Assembly: GCA_949752745.1 (NCBI GenBank)
Contig: OX457028.1
Coordinates: 26,293,458-26,357,457 of the forward strand
Length of the DNA stretch: 64,000 nt
DNA from: Protula sp. h YS-2021
Taxonomy: Eukaryota; Annelida; Polychaeta; Sabellida; Serpulidae
Direction of reading: 5' to 3'
The notes under the pieces are model-generated. The model ran no database searches and was not told where the DNA came from. It saw nothing but the letters and a program-made list of their open reading frames with translations. Each line of letters begins with the position of its first letter. Position 1 is the stretch's first letter. Positions 1-11,467 of this stretch are shown here, one piece after another. The translations under genes were made by a program, and so were the position numbers.

Positions 1-312
1 AGATCACCATGGGACTTGTTTAGGTATATAAACCAAGAAAATGAACCTTGTGAACACCATATCTCAGGAATCTCACCTACCTTACTTGTCACGTAAACTT
101 TGTCAAATTACATTTCTGTTACTGGCTTGAATATAGTCTACAGTGATTGGGGGCCTTATATATGTATGTGGCCCCGTTTGGGCGCTGTGCCCTCTACGAT
201 GGCTTGTTATAATCTAAAACTAACGAATAAACTGGTGACGAAATATGTAGATCTTATTGAACAGTGTTTTTAATACCGTACTGTACGATGAAAACATTGA
301 CAATGACCTCAG
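1..312. other. Unassigned AT-rich sequence upstream of the first recognised exon
   Basis: No exon is securely recognised here. It is probably intron or upstream sequence of the CENPX-like gene, because the first recognised exon (313) starts inside the protein and an N-terminal exon must lie upstream. One possible donor (GTAAAC at 93) follows a short open stretch ending in a CAC codon at 90-92, in the right phase for exon 313-334, but the similarity is too weak to call. A GGGGGCC/GGCCCC pair near 148-176 could form a small hairpin. Confidence 0.4.
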
Positions 313-334
313 TTTCAAGATAAATCTTCGAAAG
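313..334 (+). CDS. CENPX: CENPX-like exon, 22-nt microexon
   Basis: The acceptor is CTCAG at 308-312 and the donor GTTAAA at 335. It encodes FQDKSSK plus the first base of a split valine codon. An in-frame TGA lies just upstream, so the exon cannot extend far to the left. The short length and weak pyrimidine tract make this the least certain exon, but its FQD...K motif and its phase both fit CENP-X. Confidence 0.65.
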
Positions 335-1276
335 GTTAAAAGGTTTTTTTTTGGCATGGAGATTGCTATTTTGGCTGTATTTCTAACGCATCTGTACAAT
401 TGTTTTTTTTTTTTTTTTTTTTACATATTTTTGCATGTTTTTTTTTCAGTGAATGCTGATGCTGCGAGATTGGTCACGGAAGTGCTAAGAATTTTTGCTT
501 CAGGTGTGTTAATAATATGCGAGCTATTACCGTCACATTGATACAGAATAAATGACAGTTTCAATCTTTATTGTGTTTTAAATGTAATATAATAGAAAGA
601 AGGCTCTACTTTGGAAGCTCACTGCGACAATCGAATTGCAGTTGACCGGTAAATTTGCAAGTAGACTGTGGTACACGTAATCAATTGTGAGACCAGTTTA
701 ATACGCAGACTATTGAGATTTTACACGAAAAAGTTTTGTTATATGTGCGTTTGTTTGTTATTTAGAGGGAGCAATACGCGCAGCAAAAGTGGCTGAGGTA
801 AATTCTGTCTTTAAATTGGCACGTCTGTATGTAAATATAAATAGATTTTACTTGTCTAAATCTAGAAAAATAGTCAATGACGCGCTATAATATGAAAACA
901 GATCTAAAATAATCATTAAAAGTTACTTCACTTGAATTGTTAAATAACTAGACTTATCACATATATACAATACTGAATAGAAACTGTTTTTACGACTAAA
1001 AGCAGCATAATTTCATTTTAAACGTTAAAAAGTAGGTAGATTGTATCGTAGTGTTTCATACTTCAGAAAGGTCCTGAAACTGTTGAGTGGAAAGAATCCC
1101 GTTAACAAAATAAGAAAAGTTGCCGTTTTTAAAATTGGATTTGTATGTGGAAATAGAGTAAATGTGAAGTTTCACTATGTTTTATTTTTTTCCGTTTGGC
1201 TTAAAAGAATGAAGAATCTGAAGTCGTAGAACAGGAACATTTGGAAAAGATTCTTCCTCAACTAGTAAGAAATTGA
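313..1276 (+). CDS. CENPX: CENP-X (MHF2/STRA13)-like histone-fold protein, 3' part, four exons
   Basis: CENP-X pairs with CENP-S in a histone-fold tetramer (MHF) that acts at the inner kinetochore and with FANCM in DNA repair; this role is known for the family, not shown here. Exons at 313-334, 450-503, 766-797 and 1208-1276 join in one frame with GT/AG at every junction, and the last ends in TGA. The joined product has about 58 residues, against about 80 for the human protein, so an N-terminal exon is missing upstream. Landmarks that match the family, in order, are FQD...K-V; ADA..LV.E.LRIF, matching the human GDALQLMVELLKVF region; an E-x-A-x-R helix; and the C-terminal LEKILPQL, matching human LEKVLPQL. 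The first intron has a long T tract before its acceptor. No clear AATAAA signal follows the stop. The satellite begins about 570 bp downstream. Assignment is by recalled family pattern, without a search. A retained functional gene is likely because all four exons are uninterrupted. Confidence 0.85.
450..503 (+). CDS. CENPX: CENPX-like exon, histone-fold core helix
   Basis: A strong acceptor (long T tract then CAG, 447-449) and a donor GTGTGT at 504 bound this 54-nt exon. It starts in phase 2 and encodes NADAARLVTEVLRIFAS, the most diagnostic part of the protein and the counterpart of the central histone-fold helix of CENP-X. Confidence 0.85.
766..797 (+). CDS. CENPX: CENPX-like exon, following helix
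   Basis: The acceptor is TTATTTAG (758-765) and the donor GTAAAT at 798. The exon completes a split glutamate codon and encodes EGAIRAAKVAE, matching the human EAAVRGVRQAQAE segment. It ends on a codon boundary. Confidence 0.85.
1208..1276 (+). CDS. CENPX: CENPX-like terminal coding exon
   Basis: The acceptor is TTAAAAG (1201-1207). It encodes 22 residues (starting NEESEVVEQE and ending LEKILPQLVRN) followed by TGA. The LEKILPQL ending is the C-terminal signature of CENP-X. Confidence 0.85.
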   Translation, partial: NEESEVVEQEHLEKILPQLVRN

Positions 1277-1708
1277 TATTACTTCATCAGTTTTATTGTC
1301 AGTGCTAAAGCTAGACAAAAGCCGTGTTTTAAAATTAGCAAGTTGTAAATTAGCAACATAAGATTTTAATATTTTTTTTTAAAAAGCGAAAAACAAATGT
1401 CATTTATGTCGGGTTCAAAGTATTAAAAAACTCAACTCATATATTCCGAGAAAAGAATAATCAGGTCAGTTTTCTTTACAATTAAGATGAGAAGAGGCTT
1501 TTTCTTCCTGACCTAAGTTGAACGAGATTGGAGTCCTGATCTCCTGCCGTTTCGAATGAAAGTGCATGAAATATTTGTTAAACGGTTTTTTTTTTATTTA
1601 AAAAACCTGTAAGACGTACCACGTCTTGCTGGGTTTTTTGTCTGCTGATCTCTTCTGTTTGATCCGTAATACATCGCGGTTAAAGAAGAGTTGAACTTGA
1701 TATATCCG
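1277..1708. other. Downstream spacer / probable 3' UTR
   Basis: AT-rich sequence between the CENPX-like stop and the first repeat. No reading frame of note, no canonical AATAAA, and no satellite homology seen. It includes the hairpin at 1600-1639. Confidence 0.5.
1600..1639. repeat. Two-step inverted repeat (hairpin)
   Basis: Outer arms AAAAAACC (1600-1607) and GGTTTTTT (1632-1639) enclose perfect inner arms AAGACGT (1611-1617) and ACGTCTT (1621-1627), with a 3-base loop. It could fold in the 3' UTR RNA or be the relic of a small palindromic element. No function can be assigned. Confidence 0.55.
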
Positions 1709-1822
1709 TGCCCCTGTATTCACAAAAGTTAACTGCACGGTTAACTGTGCACTTAACAGGAAAGTTAACCTTTGTGTTTAACCGAACTGTTAACTGCCAG
1801 CTGAACAAAAGTTTTAACCTGG
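1709..1822. repeat. GTTAAC-rich interspersed repeat fragment
   Basis: Begins GCCCCTGTATTCAC and carries at least four GTTAAC palindromes plus related TTAAC words in both orientations, with partly complementary arms (GTTAACTGCAC / GTGCACTTAAC). The layout suggests a foldback or MITE-like remnant at the edge of the array. The family is not recognised. Confidence 0.35.
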
Positions 1823-2056
1823 TATACACGACCTATTTTAAATATACCCGTGACATACTTTCACATATATCTCCTCGTTTAACGATGAGATATAGGATGT
1901 AGGACACTATTATACGAAGTCGCAAGTACGGTTGGAACTTAAGCGGCATTCGCAAACATAGACACACCCAATCCGTTGAACAAAATCTGGACTTACCGTC
2001 AGTTAAACTCTTGCACAAGCATTACCTAAGATGACAAAACAGCTCGGCTTAAAATT

Positions 2057-2286
2057 CCAACATACCCCTGTGGGGTGGGGGCAATCTTAAGAATACACCC
2101 ACTGCGTTCTGTTCCGTGCATGGCGTAAGAGGCGACTAATCGGAATTTATTTCTTTCTAACTCTTTTACTATTCCTTCATTCTTCCCTCTTTTTTCCCAC
2201 TTGTTCCTTTAGCAAATGCGTCCCAATATACCCATCATAGTCGCTTAACGGGACGTTAAACACCAATCCAACAAACCAACATACCC
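2057..2286 (+). mobile_element. Founder-type copy of embedded dispersed element E with 11-bp target duplication
   Basis: The element body is 2068-2275, flanked by identical CCAACATACCC at 2057-2067 and 2276-2286; that word occurs once at this place in monomers without the insert. One end is G-rich (CTGTGGGGTGGGGG), the middle has GCGTAAGAGGCGACTAATCGG and a pyrimidine tract, and the other end has TCGCTTAACGGGACG then a CCAA/ACAAA tail. The target duplication and A/C-rich tail suggest a retroposed SINE-like or 5'-truncated element, possibly read from either strand. No box B was found, so it is not a complete tRNA SINE. Here it sits directly in a B monomer without the H chimera, which may be the ancestral arrangement. 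I recall similar motifs in molluscan repeats; the family name is unknown to me. Confidence 0.75.
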
Positions 2287-3489
2287 ACGACATGTTTTAA
2301 CTTTGATTTATCTCCTCATTTAACTTGATGTACTATACGCCACCAGAGTCAGAGTTTTGTAGGGAACTTAAGCTGATGCAGCAAATAGACGCACACCCTT
2401 TCCTTCGAACAAAACCGCATGTTACTTGCTTGCCATACTACATTGAACGTCAAAGGATTATTTACACACACATGACGACACATCTCAGCTTACAACCCAC
2501 CCTCGACATACTTTCATTTTAAATCTCTTTTCGTTTAACTCGATGTAGCACACTTTTATGCGAAATCGCAAGTATGGTTGGAACTTAAGCGGCACTCGCA
2601 AACATACACACACCCTATCCGTTGAACAAAATCTCATCTTACTTGCTGGATTTAACGTCAATTAAACTTTTGCCCCAATCAATACCTTAGATGACAACAC
2701 AACTCAGCTAAAGGTTCCAACAATACCGCGACTTGTTTTAACTTTGATTTATCTCCTGATTTGACTTGATGTACCACACGCCACTACAAAGTCACAGTTA
2801 AGAACTTAAGCTGATGCAGCAAACGGGCGCACACTCTTTCTTTTGAACAAAACCTCATGTTACTTTGCACACTACACTGAATGTCAAGGGATCATTTACA
2901 CATACATGACGACACACCTCAGCCTAAGCTCAGAGCATACGCGCTACGTACTTTCACTTATATATATCTAATCGTTTAACTCGATGTAGGAGACTGTTAA
3001 ACGAAATCGCAAGTACTTTTGGAGCTGAAGCGGCATTCGCAAACATACACACGCCCAATCCGTTGAGCAAATTCGCGTCTTTCTGGACTTACCGTCAATT
3101 AAACTCTTGCCACAAGCATTACCTAAGACGACAACACAACTCAGCTTAAGTTTCCAACATACCAACGACATGTTTTAACTTTGATTTATCTCCTGGTTTG
3201 ACTTGATGTACCATACACCAGTACATTGTCAGAGTTTGGTAGGGAACTTAAGTTGATGCAGCAAATAGACGCACACTCTTTCCTTGGAACAAAACCGCAT
3301 GTTCTTTCCTTGCCGTACTACATTGAACGTCAAAGGATCATTTACACACACACATCGACACACCTCAGCTTAAGCTTAGAGCATACCCTCGACATACTTT
3401 CACTTGTATATCTCTCCTCGTTTAACTCGATGCAGCACAGTATCATCCGTTGAACAAAATCTCATCTTACTTGCTGGACTTCGTCAATT

Positions 3490-6050
3490 AAACTCTTGTC
3501 ACAAGCATTACCTAAGACGACAACACAACTCAGCTTAAGCTTCCAACAGACGCTCGACATGTTTTAACTTTGATTTATCTTCTGATTTGACTTGATGTAC
3601 CATACGGCATTAGAGTCACAGTTTTGTAGGGAACATAAGCTGATGCAGCAAACGGACGCACGCTCTTTTGAATAAACCCTCATGTTACTTGCTTTTCACA
3701 CTACACTGAATGTCAAAGGATCATTTACAGATACATGACGACACACCTCAGCCTAAGCGAAAAGCATACCCGCGACATGCTTTCACTTATATATCTCTCC
3801 TCGTTTAACTCGAAGTAGGACACTGTTATGCGAAATTGCAAGTATGGATGGAACTTAAGCGGCATTCGAAAACATACACTCACCCTATCCGTTAAAGAAA
3901 ATCTCATCTTTCTGGACTTACGGTCAATTAAACTCTTGCCACAAGCATTACCCAAGACGACAACATAACTCAGCTTAAGGTTCCAATATACCCGCGACAT
4001 GTTTTAACTTTGATTTATTTCCTGATTTGACTTGATGTACCATACACCAGTACAGAGTCAGAGTTTGGTAGGGAACTTGAATTGATGCAGCAAATAGACG
4101 CACACGCTTTCCTTTGAACAAAACCCCATGTTTCTTCCTTGGCACACTACACTGAACGCCAAAGGATCATTTACACATATATGACGACACACCTCAGCTT
4201 GAGCTTACAGTATACCCGCGAAATACTTTCTCTTATATATCTCTCCTCGTTTAACTCGATGTAGCACAATATTATTGGAAGTCGCAAGTATGGTTGGAAC
4301 TTAAGCGGCGTTCGCAAACATACACACACCCTATCCGTTGAACAAAATCTCATCTTACTTGCTGGACTTACCGTCAGTTAAAGTCTTGCCACAAACATTA
4401 CCTAAGATGACAACACAACTCAGCTTAAGCTTCCATAAGACCCAGTACATGTTCTAACTTTGATTTTTCAACTCATTTGACTTGATGTACCACGCCACTA
4501 GAAAGTCAGTTTTGGTGGGAACTTGAGCTGATACAGTGAACTAACTAACGCATACCCTTTCCTTTGAACAAACCTCCTGTTTCGTGTTTTTCACACTACA
4601 CTGAACGTCAAAGCATCATTTACACATGCATCACGACACACCTCAGCTTGAGCTTACAGTATACCCGCGACATACTTTCTCTTATATATTTCTCCTCGTT
4701 TAACTCGATGTAGCACACTATAATTGGAAGTCGCTAGTATGGTTGGAACTTAAGCGGCGTTCACAAACGTACACACACCCTATCCGTTGAACAAAATCTC
4801 ATCTTACTTGCTGGACTTACCGTCAGTTAAACTCTTGTCACAAGCTTTACCTAAGACGACAACACAACTCAGCTTAAGCTTCCTACAGACGCTCGACGTG
4901 TTTTAACTTTGATTTATCTTCTGATTTGACTTGATGTACCATACGCCACTAGAGTCACAGTTTTGTAGGGAACATAAGCTGGTGCAGCAAACGGACGTAC
5001 ACTCTTTTGAACAAACCCTCATGTTACTCGCTTTGCACACTACACTGAATGTCAAAGGATCATTTACACATACATGACGACACACTTCAGCCTAAGCTAA
5101 GAGCATACCCGCGACATGCTTTCACTTATATATCTCTCCTCGTTTAACTCGATGTAGGACACTGTTATGTGAAATTGCAAGTATGGATGGAACTTAAGCG
5201 GCATTCGCAAACATACACTCACCCTATCCGTTAAAGAAAATCTCATCTTTCTAGACTTACGGTCAATTAAACTCTTGCCACAAGCATTACCTAAGACGAC
5301 AACATAACTCAGCTTAAGGTTCCAATATACCCGCGACATGTTTTAACTTTGATTTATTTCCTGATTTGACTTGATGTACCATACACCAGTACAGAGTCAG
5401 AGTTTGGTAGGGAACTTGAATTGATGCAGCAAATAGACGCACACGCTTTCCTTTGAACAAAACCCCATGTTTCTTCCTTGGCACACTACACTGAACGCCA
5501 AAGGATCATTTACACATATATGACGACACACCTCAGCTTGAGCTTACAGTATACCCGCGAAATACTTTCTCTTATATATCTCTCCTCGTTTAACTCGATG
5601 TAGCACAATATTATTGGAAGTCGCAAGTATGGTTGGAACTTAAGCGGCGTTCGCAAACATACACACACCCTATCCGTTGAACAAAATCTCATCTTACTTG
5701 CTGGACTTACCGTCAGTTAAAGTCTTGCCACAAACATTACCTAAGATGACAACACAACTCAGCTTAAGCTTCCATAAGACCCAGTACATGTTCTAACTTT
5801 GATTTTTCAACTCATTTGACTTGATGTACCACGCCACTAGAAAGTCAGTTTTGGTGGGAACTTGAGCTGATACAGTGAACTAACTAACGCATACCCTTTC
5901 CTTTGAACAAACCTCCTGTTTCGTGTTTTTCACACTACACTGAACGTCAAAGCATCATTTACACATGCATCACGACACACCTCAGCTTGAGCTTACAGTA
6001 TACCCGCGAAATACTTTCTCTTATATATCTCTCCTCGTTTAACTCGATGT
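3490..6050 (+). repeat. Local tandem duplication with 1,339-bp period (three dimers)
   Basis: About 3490-4710 is repeated at about 4830-6050 with offset 1,339-1,340. Shared private variants include AGTATGGATGG, CCGTTAAAGAAAATC, CATAAGACCCAGTACATGTTC and GTGAACTAACTAACGC. It is a separate small higher-order unit in the left edge, without the E element. Confidence 0.8.
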
Positions 6051-9000
6051 AGCACACTATTATACGAAATCGCAAGTATGGTTGGAACTTAAGCGGCATT
6101 CGCAAACATACACACACCCTATCCGTTGAACAAAATTTCATCTTACTTGCTGGACTTACCGTGAGTTAAACTCTTGCCACAAGCTTTACCTAAGATGACA
6201 ACACAACTCAGCTTAAGCTTCCATCAGACCCAGTACATGTTTTAACTTTGATTTATCAACTCATTTGACTTGATGTACCAGGCCACTACAAAGTCACAGT
6301 TTTGGTGGGAACTTAAGCTGATACAGTGAACTAACGCATACGCTTTCCTTTGAACAAAACCCGTCGTTTCTTGTTTTTCACACTACACTGAACGTCAAAG
6401 CATCATTTACACATACATCACGACACACCTCAGCTTGGGCTTACAGTATACCCGCGAAATACTTTCTCTTATATATCTCTCCTCGTTTAACTCGATGTAG
6501 CACACTGTTATTGGAAGTCGCAAGTATGGTTGGAACTTAAGCGGCGTTCGCAAACATACACACACCCTATCCGTTGAACAAAATCTCATCTTACTTGCTG
6601 GACTAACCATCATTTAAAGTCTTGCCACAAACATTACCTAAGATGACAACACAACTCAGCTTAAGTTTACAACATACCCTGGAGATGTTTTAGCTTTAAT
6701 TTTTCGCAAACATACACCCTATCCGTTGAACAAAATATCATCTTACTTGCTGGACTTGCCGTCAATTAAACTCTTGTCACAAGCAATACCTTAGATGACA
6801 ACACAACTCAGCTTAAGGTTCCAACAATACCGCGACTTGTTTTAACTTTGATTTATCTCCTGATTTGACTTGATGTACCATACGTTACTACAAATCACAG
6901 TTTGGTAGGGAACATGAGCTGATGTAGTAAACAGAAGCACACTCTTTCCTTTGAACAAAACCCCATGTTACTTGCTTACTACACTACACTGAACGTCAAA
7001 GCATCATTTGCACATGCATCACGACACACCTCAGCTTGAGCTTACAGTATACCCGCTAAATACTTTCTCTTATATATCTCTCCTCGTTTAACTCTATGTA
7101 GCACACTATTATACGAAATCGCAAGTATGGTTGGAACTTAAGCGGCATTCGCAAACATACACACACCCTATCCGTTGAACAAAATCTCATTTTACTTGCT
7201 GGACTTGCTGTCAGTTAAACTCTTGTCACAAGCAATACCTTAGATTACAACACAACAACTCAGGTTAAGGTTCCAACAATACCGCGACTTGTTTTAACTT
7301 TGATTTATCAGGGAACATGAGCTGATGTAGTAAACAGACGCACACTCTTTCCTTTGAACAAAACCCCATGTTACTTGCTTACTACACTACACAGAACGTC
7401 ATAGAAGGATTTACATATACATCACGACACACCTCAGCTTAATGGTACAGCATACCCTCGACATACTTTCACTTATATATATCTCCTCGTTTATCTCGAT
7501 GTAGGAGACTGTTATACGAAATCGCAATTACTTTTGGAGCTTAAGCGGCATTCGCAAACATACACACACACAATCCGTTGAACAAAATGTCATCTTACTT
7601 GCTGGACTTACCGTCAGTTAAGCTCTTGCCACAAACATTACCTAAGATGACTTCACAACTCAGCTTAAGCTTCCATCAGACACAGTACATGTTTCACTTT
7701 GATTTATCAACTCATTTGACTTGATGTACCACGCCAATAGAAAGTCACAATTTGGTTGGGAACTTAAGCTGATACAGTGAACTAACTAACGCATACCCTT
7801 TCCTTTGAACAAAACCCCCTGTTTCTTGTTTTTCACACTACATTGAACGTCAAAGCATGATTTACACATACATCACGACACACCTCAGCTTGAGCTTACA
7901 GTATACCCGCGACATAATTTCTCTTATATATCTCTCCTCGTTTAACTCGATGTGGCACACTATTATTGGAAGTCGCAAGTATGGTTAGAACTTAAGCGGC
8001 GTTCGCAAACATACACACACCCTATCCGTTGAACAAAGTCTCATCTTACTTGCTGGACTAACCGTCATTTAAAGTCTTGTCAAAAGCATTACCTAAGATG
8101 ACAACACAACTCAGCTTAAGCTTCCAACATACCCTGGAGATGTTTTAACTTTGATTTTTCGCAAACATACACCCTATCCGTTGAACAAAATATCATCTTA
8201 CTTGGTGGACTTACCATCAGTTAAACTCTTGCACAAGCATTACCTAAGATGACAAAACAGCTCGGCTTAAAATTCCAACATACCCCTGTGGGATGGGGGG
8301 AATCTTAAGAATACACCCACTGCGTTCTGTTCCGTGCATGGCGTAAGAGGCGACTAATCGGAATTTCTTTCTAACTCTTCTTTTACTATTTCTTCATTCT
8401 TCCCTCTTTTTTTCCCACTTGTTCCTTTAGCAAATGCGTCCCAATATACCCATTATAGTCGCTTAACGGCACGTTAAACACCAAACCGTCATACCCGCGA
8501 CATGTTTTAACTTTGATTTATCTACTCATTTGACTTGATGTACTATACGCCACCAGAGTCAGAGTTTTGTAGGGAACTTAAGCTGATGCAGCAAATAGAC
8601 GCACACCCTTTCCTTCGAAGAAAACCGCATGTTACGTGCTTGCCATACTACATTGAACGTCAAAGGATCATTTACACATACATGACGACACACCTCAGCT
8701 TAAGCTTACAGCCCACTCTCGACATACTTTCATTTTAAATCTCTTTTCGTTTAACTCGATGTAGCACACTATTATACGAAATCGCAAGTATGGTTGGAAC
8801 TTAAGCGGCATTCGCAAACATACACACACCCTATCCGTTGAACAAAATTTCATCTTACTTGCTGGACTTACCGTGAGTTAAACTCTTGCCACAAACTTTA
8901 CCTAAGATGACAACACAACTCAGCTTAAGCTTCCATCAGACCCAGTACATGTTTTAACTTTGATTTCTCAACTCATTTGACTTGATGTACCACGCCACTA

Positions 9001-11467
9001 CGAAGTCACAGTTTTGGTGGGAACTTAAGCTGATACAGTGAACTAACGCATACGCTTTCCTTTGAACAAAATCCCTCGTTTCTTGTTTTTCACACTACAC
9101 TGAACGTCAAAGCATCATTTACACATACATCACGACACACCTCAGCTTGGGCTTACAGTATACCCGCGAAATACTTTCTCTTATATATCTCTCCTCGTTT
9201 AACTCGATGTAGCACACTGTTATTGGAAGTCGCAAGTATGGTTGGAACTTAAGCGGCGTTCGCAAACATACACACACCCTATCCGTTGAACAAAATCTCA
9301 TCTTACTTGCTTGACTTACCGTCAGTTAAAGTCTTGCCGAAAACATTACCTAAGATGACAACACAACTCAGCTTAAGCTTCCAACATACCCTGGAGATGT
9401 TTTAGCATTGATTTTTCGCAAACATACACCCTATCCGTTGAACAAAATATCATCTTTCTGGTGGACTTACCGTCAGTTAAACTCTTGCACAAGCATTACC
9501 TAAGATGACAAAACAGCTCGGCTTAAAATTCCAACATACCCCTGTGGGGTTGGGGGAATCTTAAGAATACACCCATTGCGTTCTGTTCCGTGCATGGCGT
9601 AAGAGGCGACTAATCGGAATTTCTTTGTTTCTAACTCTTCTTTTGCTATTTCTTCATTGTTCTCTCTTTTTTACCCACTTGTTCCTTTAGCAAATGCGTC
9701 CCAATATACCCATCATAGTCGCTTAACGGGACGTTAAACACCAAACCAACAAACCAATATACCCGCCACATGTTTTAACTTTGATTTATCTACTCATTTG
9801 ACTTGATGTACTATACGCCACCAGAGTCAGAGTTTTGTAGGGAACTTAAGCTGATGCAGCAAATAGACGCACATCCTTTCCTTCGAACAAAACCGCATGT
9901 TACTTGCCTGCCATACTACATTGAACGTCAAAGGATCATTTACACATACATGACGACACACCTCAGCTTAAGCTTACAACCCACTCTCGACATACTTTCA
10001 TTTTAAATCTCTTTTCGTTTAACTCGATGTAGCACACTATTATACGAAATCGCAAATATGGTTGGAACTTAAGCGGCATTCGCAAACATACACACACCTT
10101 ATCCGTTGAACAAAATGTCATCTTACTTGCTGGACTTACCGTCAGTTAAACTCTTGCACAAGCATTACCTAAGATGACAAAACAGCTCGGCTTAAAATTC
10201 CAACATGCCCCTGTTGGATGGGGGGAATCTTAAGAATACACCCACTGCGTTCTGTTCCGTGCATGGCGTAAGAGGCGACTAATCGGAATTTCTTTCTAAC
10301 TCTTCTTTTACTATTTCTTCATTCTTCCCTCTTTTTTTCCCACTTGTTCCTTTAGCAAATGCGTCCCAATATACCCATTATAGTCGCTTAACGGGACGTT
10401 AAACACCAAACCGTCATACCCGCGACATGTTTTAACTTTGATTTATCTCCTCATTTAACTTGATGTACTATACGCCACCAAAGTCAGAGTTTTGTAGGGA
10501 ACTTAAGCTGATGCAGCAAATAGACGCACACCCTTTCCTTCGAAGAAAACCGCATGTTACGTGCTTGCCATACTACATTGAACGTCAAAGGATCATTTAC
10601 ACATACATGACGACACACCTCAGCTTAAGCTTACAACCCACTCTCGACATACTTTCATTTTAAATCTCTTTTCGTTTAACTCGATGTAGCACACTATTAT
10701 ACGAAATCGCAAGTATGGTTGGAACTTAAGCGGCATTCGCAAACATACACACACCCTATCCGTTGAACAAAATTTCATCTTACTTGCTGGACTTACCGTG
10801 AGTTAAACTCTTGCCACAAACTTTACCTAAGATGACAACACAACTCAGCTTAAGCTTCCATCAGACCCAGTACATGTTTTAACTTTGATTTCTCAACTCA
10901 TTTGACTTGATGTACCACGCTACTACAAAGTCACAGTTTTGGTGGGAACTTAAGCTGATACAGTGAACTAACGCATACGCTTTCCTTTGAACAAAATCCC
11001 TCGTTTCTTGTTTTTCACACTACACTGAACGTCAAAGCATCATTTACACATACATCACGACACACCTCAGCTTGAGCTTACAGTATACCCGCGAAATACT
11101 TTCTCTTATATATCTCTCCTCGTTTAACTCGATGTAGCACACTGTTATTGGAAGTCGCAAGTATGGTTGGAACTTAAGCGGCGTTCGCAAACACACACAC
11201 ACCCTATCCGTTGAACAAAATCTCATCTTACTTGCTGGACTTACCGTCAGTTAAGCTCTTGCCACAAACATTACCTAAGATGACAACACAACTCAGCTTA
11301 AGCTTCCAACATACCCTGGAGATGTTTTAACTTTGATTTTTCGCAAACATACACCCTATCCGTTGAACAAAATATCATCTTACTTGGTGGACTTACCATC
11401 AGTTAAACTCTTGCACAAGCATTACCTAAGATGACAAAACAGCTCGGCTTAAAATTCCAACATACCC

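Larger units (their letters stand above)
1843..8285 (+). repeat. Left-edge satellite block: diverged, irregular dimers
   Basis: Mostly simple A-B alternation with substitutions, small deletions and uneven spacing, and only one copy of the inserted element (2068-2275). An A monomer is truncated near 7309 (GATTTATCA runs straight into GGGAACATGAG, losing about 75 bp). The chimeric H monomer occurs near 6672 and 8132; only the second is followed by an element copy. The divergence fits an array edge that escapes homogenisation. Confidence 0.85.

Noticed and set aside
68..92. Upstream CENPX exon before a GTAAAC donor
   Set aside because: Phase fits, but the segment is only 25 nt, its residues match the family poorly, and the acceptor is weak.
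257..541. Continuous 94-codon ORF at the left end
   Set aside because: It reads through a long poly-T stretch and intron splice signals. Only its later part (450-503) is coding, as an exon of the CENPX-like gene.
2068..2275. Element E as a complete pol III SINE
   Set aside because: TGGCGTAAGAGG resembles box A on the + strand, but no box B follows at the right distance on either strand.
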